64,000 nucleotides of DNA from assembly GCA_934045905.1 (NCBI GenBank), contig OW203767.1, forward strand, positions 20,029,073-20,093,072, in the 5' to 3' direction. The DNA comes from Leuctra nigra (taxonomy: Eukaryota; Arthropoda; Insecta; Plecoptera; Leuctridae). The position numbers were made by a program, and so were the translations under genes. Positions 56,302-64,000 of the stretch are shown one piece after another. The first letter of the stretch is position 1. Every line of letters begins with the position of its first letter. The notes beneath the pieces are model-generated. The model did not search any database. It was given only the letters and a program-made list of their open reading frames with translations, and was not told the DNA's origin.

Positions 56302-59300
56302 TTAAACATTCGAAGTCTCCATCTTGTTTTCATTCCTAACGGCCGTGTCGTAATCCGGAAGGCCTTGGTCAAGGTCGTCAGATGGGATGTTGAGATTGAC
56401 ATCATGCAGGGTAAGAGGATGCGATGTTGCCGGTTTCGCAGATTTGAAGAAGCGAGTCACTTGGATGTTGTTATTGTCGGTTGTTCTCACTCGTACAGGG
56501 TTGCGATCACATAGCTCCAAGCCGCGATCCGGCAACACTGCACGTCGAGTACTCTGGGCTAGAACTGAGTCAAAAGTTTATTGAGCGAGCTTTCACTACG
56601 GTACTCTAAGGGCCGGTATAACCAAAGTTAATCTGAGCCGGATTAACTAAATATTGGACTAAATTGGCGGCACAGCCAATCAGATACCTCAAAATGAGTG
56701 AAACAATGGAATTTAATCCAAAAGTTAGTTAATCCAGCACTACCATGTTATTGTAACCATTATTGTGTAATCATTATTGTGTAACATTATTGTGTAACAT
56801 TATTATTGTGTTGTGTAACATTTGTGTAATTATTGTGATTATTGTGAGTATTGTAATTATTGTGTAACATGTGTAACATTATTGTGTACATTGTGTAACC
56901 ATTATTGTGTTATTTGGCAACCATGTTATTATGGCAGTGTTTTTACAATTAAGTCTCTCTCTCTTGGTTATTCCGGGCCTTATGACACTTTCTCTGTGTG
57001 CTTTTTGAACTTTTTGCCCCGTTCAACCAATCGATCTGAAATTTTGCACACACACTAATTATATCTAAGCGGTCTCGTGTATAGTTTTTAACAGGATACT
57101 GTTTTTGTTTAAAAATTTCAACTGGAACCGTTTGACAGACCAATTTTAAATTTTGCATGGTCATCAAGACAGTCATTTTAGGTGTTTTTGTAAAATTTTA
57201 GAGTCATCTGTCATTAACTTCAAAAGTTATTGACACTTTACGGACATTATAGGTGTGTGGTTGAGTTTGTAAAATTTCATGAAGGAAGTGTCAGATATTT
57301 TATCACTGCTTCTTTGACTCATTTCGTTTCGGCTCTTTCCAAGCTAATAATTCGCATGCAGTACGAAGACTATCGCCTTAGCTATCGCGTTACACAGAGC
57401 GTTTTCCTAGTTACAAAATATTTTGCTTTCGGTACAAATACTCTACTATCACAGGAATAAAATGTGTAAAACTGAATACCTATACCGACACCGACCCTAC
57501 AGACATCTATACATTCCTATACTTCAAGAGTGCTACGTATTATATTATGATAATCGCTCTGTATGGGATTTACTTTCGAAGTTGTTGAAGGCCGCACTTC
57601 TTTACCAAATTCTGGCTGTTATAAAAATATACCTACTATTATTAATTATGTTTACGATTAGATCATGCACAATGACTGGATAAGAATTAAGAAGCATATT
57701 GTTGTGCTGTGTCAAGTTTTTCTGCAATCGGGTAAAATGTAAGACGATCTCAGCCGTTCGTAACGGAAAAATTGACCTTGGTCCTTTGCGATATGACGCG
57801 ACGGCGGCAACTTTGTCTGAATACATCGTTGCAAATCCCAAACAAAGAAGCGTTTGTCAATGGTTAAAAAAATCTACTAGTTAAAACAAATTAATTTAAC
57901 AATCATTTACATAGTAAGTAGAGAGAAATAGTTAAAGTAGTACCTAAGAAATATTACATGACTAATTTTAAGCCCATCAGCAACTTTTGGTTGATCAACT
58001 TGGTTCTGCACATGTGCAGAGTAACTTTATTGTCACATAAGTAGTGATGGCCAATTAAAAAATTTCTGAAAAATGGAAATTTTCAAAAAAAATTAATGAC
58101 TATTGAAATTTTTTTAAATTTTAAACAAAGTTTAAATAAATTATATTTTATTTAATAAATGTATGGGCATACTTGGGATGCATACTGAACTCTATTATGA
58201 TGCGTGTTGTTGTCTGAGTGGTAAATGTGCTAAAATATCCTTAAATACAGCATTCAAATTTCCCGTCTACTTAGAAATTAATGTTTGGCCAAAATTACAA
58301 TGCAGAAAAACTGAGATGTGGGCTTTTATTTTGATTTTGATTTTACGCTTTTTTTAGACATTATTAACAATTGTGTGCAATAAAGCAATAAATAAAAGCA
58401 ATTTAAAAAAATTTCAATGCATTGAAAATGTTCATGAAAATTAAAAAAAAAAAAAAGAAAATTGCCATTACTACACATAAGTGACTGCACACGAGCAGAA
58501 CTAGGTAGAAACAAGGTTGCACTACCACCTCTGTTGTCCGAGCGATCACAACTGGCTGCGTTAGCGGCGACACCACGAGGGCGATATCGGAAGATGCAGC
58601 CGTACTTGATGATCAGGTAGATCAGGAGGAAAGCGGCTAGGAGGCAGGACCCCACGACGATGATCGACACCATCATGTCCTTGTCTTTCTGGTCTTTGCT
58701 GTGAGAGATAGAATAGTGCTACAGTGACAATACAAGCATTCCAGTTCACCTCAAAGAACTTTAGTTTAGTTGCAGAATAGTGCGACGTTAATACAGCTAC
58801 AATGTAAGCTAAATGTTCTCAAAAGTCTTCTTTAAAGTCCAGTAATACACTTGAGACATTTATTTCTTTTAAAAAGGCCCATACACAGTCAATCTTGCAT
58901 GACAATCTTACTTGACAATCCTGGAAAAGTTTGATCTGTGTGGTGCTTTAAGTGAAGCTTGAAGGCATTCAAACACGGACAGAAATCTTTCATTCCTGGA
59001 GGCCAAGTCTTGAAACTTACGCTTTCAGGACGCAAACGCTTTCGGACGTCATAAAGTCCCATTTACTGTAAGAATGATGACCTTGAAATCTTCCTTTAAC
59101 TGTTTAGCTTAATTTTGAATAAGGTTTTATGACTGTATAATATCTGTAATAATAATTATAATGTTAATAAATTGTTTACAGTAGATTGCTGGATGACAAT
59201 CAAATAAGTGGCTTGACTTTATGTTTCAATGTCGATCACTCTTACAGTAAATGGGACTTTATGACGTCCGAGAGCGTTTGCGTCCTGAAGGCGTAAGTTT

Positions 59301-60499
59301 CAAGACTTGGCCTCCTGGGCTTCATGTCAAGGTCACCCAGCTTGACATGCAAGTCGTCAAGTAAGATTGACCGTGTCAAGTGGGAAGGAGACGTTCGTGG
59401 CTTATTCGTAGGCGACATTCCAGAATTTGTTTCTTGACTGAAATTAATAGGTATAGGTACCTACTACGAAAAATACTTTTTTTGTCTGGGGCTTAACGTC
59501 GCACTGTTCTGCAGCGAGGCTAATGGCGACGGATGAATGATGATGTTGATGATTGGGAGATATTGGTGAAGAGTAGATAAGGATGGAAGGTGGGAAGGAG
59601 GCGGTCGTGGCCTATTAGTAGGGTAACTTCCCAGCATTTGCCTGTCGACTGAGGGAATATACCCCACCGACGGCTGCCACCTTAACGCGGTGGTGGGGTT
59701 TGTGTTGGCCAATGACCCATTGCAGCTACGCCGGCGAGCATATGCTCATGTGTAAGGGCTACCCATGCCGGACAGATCAGTGGTGAGGTCCAGACAAAGA
59801 GCAGCCAGGGTCGACCTATCCATACCCTCCCTTAATTTGCGGTCCCCTCGGGCCGGCCTTCCCCCTCGAGATGGTGATCCCCCTGAAATCGGGTTCCGCC
59901 GGCCCGAATCCTTACACCCCTCGGTCCGTCCCCCTTCCAGCCTGGCCTTCCCACCAGTGCTGGACTCCCCCGGATCGGGCCCGTTAGATCGACCCCTCCC
60001 CATGTCCTCCACTTTATTCAACAAAGTTATAAAGTAAAAATTAATGTGCGCAATATAACCTCGTCGTTGACGCGCCGTTAAACAATAATAATCTATTCTA
60101 ATCTGAGGGAATACCACGAAAAAAAACCTGTCAGGAAGGGCGGCCGCGGGAATCGAACCCGGGCCTCCGGAATACAAGTTCAGAGCGTTACCACTTAGCC
60201 ATACCTGTTCCGTGTGAAAAATACTCATTCGGGAACGACAGCCGCATGAATCGAGCTCGAAACCTTCGGCGTTCAAAAATGGTTGCAAATTGAAAATACT
60301 ACTATACATAGAGCCTATTTATGTGTAATCTCTCTGTACTAGGTTATGCTTGTAATTATGTTTGTGCTCACGCCTGAGGATTGTCCAAGGGCGTGACGAC
60401 CATGCCGACATACACAGCAGTCTGGTCGCAGCAATATCCATTGCCACATCGCCGCCAGCCCGTCTCGCACTCCACATTCGGCGGCTGTTCCTCCGTCAT
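56302..60499 (-). CDS. Cys-rich single-pass membrane protein with LPxY motif, three exons
   Basis: Exons 60372-60499, 58529-58698 and 56302-56558 join in frame into 184 residues from the ATG at 60,499. An N-terminal Cys cluster (CETGWRRCGNGYCC) precedes a membrane segment (VSIIVVGSCLLAAFLLIYLII, ~residues 52-72). A basic stop-transfer (FRYRPRG) and a cytoplasmic tail with DLDQGLPDYDTAV follow. The tail motif resembles LPxY sites bound by WW domains of Nedd4-type ligases; Shisa and WBP1-like adaptors have similar plans, but I cannot assign a family. No signal peptide precedes the Cys cluster. An acceptor-like TTGATCTAG at ~60,520 would allow a further 5' exon carrying one. It lies divergent to the transporter. 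Confidence 0.7.
56757..56935. repeat. TTATTGTGTAACA tandem repeat
   Basis: Imperfect repeats of ATTGTGTAACATT vary in length (ATTGTGATTATTGTGAGTATTG in the middle). It is non-coding and lies in the second intron of the Cys-rich membrane-protein gene. Confidence 0.75.
57000..57460. repeat. Interspersed repeat, copy 2
   Basis: It is the reverse-complement relative of 28,090-28,960: GTTACACAGAGCGTTTTCCT versus the reverse of AGGAAAACGCTCTGAGTAAC, and the CGATCTGAAATTTTGCA region. AT-rich and non-coding. Confidence 0.5.
57972..58520. mobile_element. Palindromic MITE, family 1, interrupted copy
   Basis: The left arm AACTTTTGGTTGATCAACTT matches the copy at 840-969. The right arm (GCACACGAGCAGAACTAGGT) is degraded. 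It is split by the hAT-type element at 58042-58472. Confidence 0.6.
58042..58472. mobile_element. hAT-type element with TAGTGATGGCC end
   Basis: It begins TAGTGATGGCCAATT and ends AATTGCCATTACTA, with a perfect 8-bp duplication CACATAAG (58034-58041 and 58473-58480). Subterminal AAAATTTC/GAAATTTTC motifs replace the GC-rich motifs of other families. Nested in a family-1 MITE. Confidence 0.8.
58880..59385. mobile_element. Nested MITE pair with TTGACATG arms
   Basis: The outer arms pair CAATCTTGCATGACAATCTT with its relative near 59,340-59,375. An inner element (about 59,000-59,318) has ~85-bp inverted repeats: GAGGCCAAGTCTTGAAACTT and AAGTTTCAAGACTTGGCCTC, continuing to TAAAGTCCCATTTACTGTAA. 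Non-coding. Confidence 0.6.
59672..60104 (+). repeat. Retroposon-type repeat, copy 2
   Basis: It shares with 42,901-43,300 the phrases GCCACCTTAACGCGGTGGTG, GCCGGCCTTCCCCCTCGAGA and GTCGTTGACGCGCCGTTAAA. It ends with TAATCTATTCTAATC. The segment just upstream (59,486-59,530, GGGGCTTAACGTCGCACTGT) also recurs at 31,528-31,575. Confidence 0.65.
60134..60206 (-). other. tRNA-like / SINE-type pol III promoter remnant
   Basis: The minus strand reads TGGCTAAGTGGTAACGC (A-box-like), then a pairable CTCTG...CGGAG arm, then GGTTCGATTCCCGC (B-box). The acceptor stem does not pair and the anticodon loop is too long for a tRNA. It is best read as a tRNA-derived SINE head or tRNA pseudogene. Confidence 0.5.
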
Positions 60500-60748
60500 C
60501 TCCTCAAGAAGATCTCTCTTCTAGATCAACCACATCACGTATGAAGAATTTTGTAGAAAAACCGTGTAAATTTGTTAAAATATCCCATTTGCAATCGTAA
60601 AACAGTCGGGAAATAAAGATCTTGGATGGAAAAGCAAAGACGGCTGTGATAAAACAAAAATATTGCAACTGATTTTTTCTTCGACACGAAATGACAGCAA
60701 GTGACGTTTATCGTTCTCGTTGAGATCTAAATTTGTTGATAACTTCGC
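60500..60748. promoter_or_regulatory. Divergent intergenic/5' region
   Basis: These ~250 bp separate the presumed starts of the minus-strand Cys-rich gene and the plus-strand transporter. It may be a shared promoter if neither gene has further 5' exons, which I cannot exclude. No TATA box is obvious. Confidence 0.35.
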
Positions 60749-63700
60749 ATGGCAGAACCAGATCCAACGAAGGCATCTAGAGTCCCCCAGTACGGCGCTG
60801 CTCTTGCTGGTGAGAACGTGTTCATACTTTGTAGTTTGATTTCTTGCCAATACTACTTGCCATTCTTTTCTTAAAATACATTTGTTGCATTTAAATATCA
60901 CTATATATTTTCCAGTGCTGAATTTGTAGATCATTATTTAGGTATCTATAGTTGTATCTCTCTCTTACAAGTGCTTTTAAACGGAGTGTTTTTTATGTCT
61001 ACCTCCATCAGAAATGTTATTTCTCACATTTTGTGTACCACAAAATTACCCATTAGGGGTGCATTTTACAATGGACACTTTGGGCACGTGGCCTCAACTT
61101 GCCGCGTTAACAAACGAGGTCAAACTTGGCTCCAACAGTTTGCCCAATAAAATACCGTGAGCGTTGTACCGTGATCCATGTATTTTCATTCGAATCAAGG
61201 TCATCCTATATGAAATAATAACACAGCAAGTATAGGGAAATCTGCGTGATGCGCCGTCATGTTTGTTCTTCCTAGCAACTCTTGGCGGCTTCGCCCTGGG
61301 CACTTGTCTTGGATGGAGTTCGCCCGTGGCAGATGAGCTAGAGGCCCATGTCGGGGGGATGCCAAGGGATGGATCGGCAGTGTGACTTGTTTGTTCTTGT
61401 CACAGCGACACTCGGCGGCTTCGCCCTGGGCACTTGTCTTGGATGGAGTTCGCCCGTGGCAGATGAGCTAGAGGCCCATGTCGGGGGGATGCCAAGGGAT
61501 GGATCGGCAGTGTGACTTGTTTGTTCTTGTCACAGCGACACTCGGCGGCTTCGCCCTGGGCACTTGTCTTGGATGGAGTTCGCCCGTGGCAGATGAGCTA
61601 GAGGCCCATGTCGGGGGGATGCCAAGGGATGATTCGGCAGTGTGACTTGTTTGTTCTTGTCACAGCGACACTCGGCGGCTTCGCCCTGGGCACTTGTCTC
61701 GGATGGAGTTCGCCCGTGGCAGATGAGCTGGAGGCCCATGTCGGGGGGATGCCAAGGGATGGATCGGCAGTGTGACTTGTTTGTTCTTGTCACAGCGACA
61801 CTCGGCGGCTTCGCCCTGGGCACTTGTCTCGGATGGAGTTCGCCCGTGGCAGAGGAACTGGAGGCCCATGTCGGGGGGGATGCCAAGGGATGGATCGGCA
61901 GTGTAACTTGTTTGTTCTTGTCACAGCGACACTCGGCGGCTTCGCCCTGGGCACTTGTCTCGGATGGAGTTCGCCCGTGGCAGAAGAGCTGGAGGCCCAT
62001 GTCGGGGCGAGGAGGCCAAGGGATGGATAGGCAGTGTGACTTGTTTGTTCTTGTCACAGCGACTCTCGGCGGCTTCGCCCTGGGCACTTGTCTCGGATGG
62101 AGCTCCCCTGTGGCAGATGTCGGGGGGAGGCTAAGGGATGGATCGGCAGTGTAACTTGTTTGTTCTTGTCACAGCGACACTCGGCGGCTTCGCCCTGGGC
62201 ACTTGTCTCGGATGTAGTTCGCCCGTGGCAGAAGAGCTGGAGGCCCATGTCGGGGCGAGGAGGCCAAGGGATGGATCGGCAGTGTGACTTGTTTGTTCTT
62301 GTCACAGCGACACTCGGCGGCTTCGCCCTGGGCACTTGTCTCGGATGGAGTTCGCCCGTGGCAGAAGAGCTGGAGGACCATGTCGGGGGGGATGCCAAGG
62401 GATGGATCGGCAGTGTGTTGGCGCTAGGCGGCGCCAGTGTCTTCTTCCCGCTCTCCTACTTGCTGGACCGCTTCGGCAGGAAGATGATCATGTTGGTCCT
62501 GGTGCCTCCCTTCTTCCTTGGCTGGGCGGTCATCATCGCCGCCAGCGAGATTGCCAACAAAGACGCCGCAACAGTTGCGTACGTCCTGGGCAGGTCAGTT
62601 GGGAAAACAAATGTTTGATAAGCGATTGCTGTATGCTTTTGGAGAATGTTTGGATATAATATTATATATTATTATCTTATATGTAATTTAAAGAAAAAAA
62701 AATTACTAGGAAATTGCATGCTCGTTTATTTTCTGAACATAGTATGAGGCCATTCACATATCTGGGGTTTGCGTTTTAAGTTTTGCGAGTTTATGTGACA
62801 TGGCTAAAAGGTGTATAGTGCCAGCCTTTATTCAGCAGAAATGGGGACAAAGTTTGGGAAAATTAATTTGAAGATATATAATTGTTCCACAGTATTGGGA
62901 TTGGTTTTAAAAGTTTCAGAACACTAAATAATCATATGAATGCATGACTTGATTATTTTTGCCAAATATTTTGCAAAAATTGATCACAAAATAATCACGA
63001 GCAGGAAAATCGGAACGAAAATATCGATATTTTCTCCACTTCCGTTCAGAGATTTTATGTTTTTGTTAACCTAAATGTATTTGTTAAATTCTAAGAAATT
63101 ATGATTCGGGTTTGGCCTCTTTGTGCAGTATATCATGTGTGTCGTGTATTGTATTGCGACCAGAAATTAATAACATTATCATTATTCATTATCAATCACA
63201 TACACGGTGCATTTTCAATTAACAGCTATAAATAACTTTTCAGTCCACTCAGAGATAAACATAATTATACACTACTTCTTGTGATAGACTTGATCATTTA
63301 CTTGATATCACTGAAGACGGAGCAAAGTCACGTCATGTGTCCTTCAAGTTATTTACATTTATCTTGTGGAGTGGTCGCTCCACCCAGCCAAGTATAGAAA
63401 AAAAGAAATCTAAAAATTCAGCTCTGAAAAGTAGTGATATCAAAAAATGGGCCAAGTCAAAACTTAATTTTAAAAACAAAAATATACTCGGCGCATCGTT
63501 TTAAGGGCATTATAGTGCCCTTATAGTATAGTATATATATATATTAATTAGTAAATTTTTTGGCAATAGCTTCTTTATATACACGATGCGCTAAGTATAT
63601 TTTGGTTTTTAAAATTAAGTTTTGACTTGACCCATTTTTTGATATTACTTTTCAGTGCTGAAATTTTAGATTTCTTCTATTTTTTTATAATTGAAGAGAC

Positions 63701-64000
63701 ATGGCTGGTATTTTTACACGGAGTGTTTTTTATGGTGATACTTTTTAAGCTTCTTCTTGCATAATGTGGAAATAAAAAATATTTACACAAAACTTCAGAA
63801 TATAAATTTCCCGAAATTTTATATTATCCCAGGGTTGTCAAATTGCGATCCGTCACTTGCGATCGGACCCTTAATGATTGGTATTAGGAGTTAGGATCAA
63901 GCAAGAATATACCTTTGTGAATCTGGTGCCAAATTCTAAAATCAATGATATTATTCGTTCAGATTCATCACCGGCTTCTGCGGCGCTGCCTTCTGCGTCG
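60749..64000 (+). CDS. MFS sugar transporter (Tret1-like), 5' part
   Basis: Exons: 60749-60809 (GCATGG start, MAEPDPTKASRVPQYG), 62308-62593, and 63963 to the window end; phases 1 and 2 close properly. The protein reads AALA-ATLGGFALGTCLGWSSPVA in the first membrane helix. It then has GWIGSVLALGG, the family loop motif DRFGRK between helices 2 and 3, and YVLGRFITGFCGA in helix 4. These are signatures of the insect Tret1/GLUT-like branch of the major facilitator superfamily, which carries trehalose or hexoses across the plasma membrane; substrate cannot be told from this part. The intron before exon 2 contains eight decoy copies of the exon 2 start. The remaining helices lie beyond the right edge. 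Confidence 0.88.
61251..62420 (+). repeat. ~130-bp minisatellite (9 copies) containing the transporter exon-2 acceptor
   Basis: Acceptors end at 61275, 61405, 61535, 61665, 61795, 61926, 62059, 62174 and 62307 (spacing 130, 130, 130, 130, 131, 133, 115, 133). Each unit has TTTGTTCTTGTCACAG then exon sequence from CGACACTCGGCGGC to GGATCGGCAGTGT. Only the last copy runs on into the unique exon. Copies 1-5 have six Gs in GTCGGGGGGATG where the exon has seven. Confidence 0.95.
62594..63962 (+). other. Transporter intron 2
   Basis: It is AT-rich and non-coding. An inverted repeat pairs about 63,405-63,500 (TCTAAAAATTCAGC, AAAAATGGGCCAAGTCAAAA) with 63,590-63,680 around a TATA-repeat centre, probably a MITE-like hairpin. 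Confidence 0.5.

Noticed and set aside
60134..60206. Functional tRNA gene on the minus strand
   Set aside because: A- and B-box-like segments are present, but the acceptor stem does not pair and the anticodon loop is too long.
61530..62618. Several 100-185-codon frames on both strands in the transporter array
   Set aside because: They are periodic by-products of the ~130-bp array. Only the segment from 62,308 is exon.

Overview
This is eukaryotic, AT-rich, intron-rich DNA from an arthropod, most likely an insect. The evidence is a chemosensory ionotropic receptor gene, a Tret1-type sugar transporter, an ATRX-type chromatin gene with an ADD domain, a MARCHF5-type E3 ligase and a dense load of transposons. 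I cannot name the species; Hemiptera is only a guess. Several genes have exons too short to stand out as ORFs, so I rebuilt them from splice sites and reading-frame continuity.

Layout. (1) About 0.7-13.3 kb, minus strand: part of an ATRX/ADD-domain gene whose ADD exons lie at 10.9-9.6 kb, followed by a very long acidic, Ser/Lys-rich linker. It runs off the left edge before any helicase domain. Its introns carry nested DNA transposons. (2) 15.2-19.9 kb: a CR1/Jockey-like LINE with an intact ORF1 (PHD-like finger plus zinc knuckles) and a frameshifted ORF2. (3) 20.34-24.85 kb: a complete Gypsy-type LTR retrotransposon with identical 199-bp LTRs and one open gag-pol frame. (4) 25.36-25.68 kb, plus strand: a two-exon gene for a 75-residue membrane protein. 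(5) 29.5-44.2 kb, minus strand: a nine-exon ionotropic receptor gene (663 residues) whose last 3' splice site is embedded in an 84-bp minisatellite. (6) 46.7-53.8 kb, minus strand: a complete seven-coding-exon MARCHF5 homologue. (7) 54.8-60.5 kb, minus strand: two unrecognised small membrane-protein genes. (8) 60.7 kb to the right edge, plus strand: the start of an MFS sugar transporter whose second coding exon is preceded by a ~130-bp minisatellite that again amplifies the splice acceptor.

Two themes run across the window. First, two unrelated genes carry minisatellites whose unit is an intron end, a 3' splice site and the start of an exon, so each gene has 9-17 candidate acceptors. Second, at least nine non-autonomous hAT-type elements with 8-bp target-site duplications (eight perfect) are present. 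Most have ends built from short, palindrome-prone motifs that differ by family while the outermost bases stay similar. Several are nested in each other, which gives a relative insertion order.

The genes do not form a pathway. They are ordinary independent loci in a transposon-rich region. The transporter and the Cys-rich membrane protein are divergently arranged with about 250 bp between their presumed start codons.
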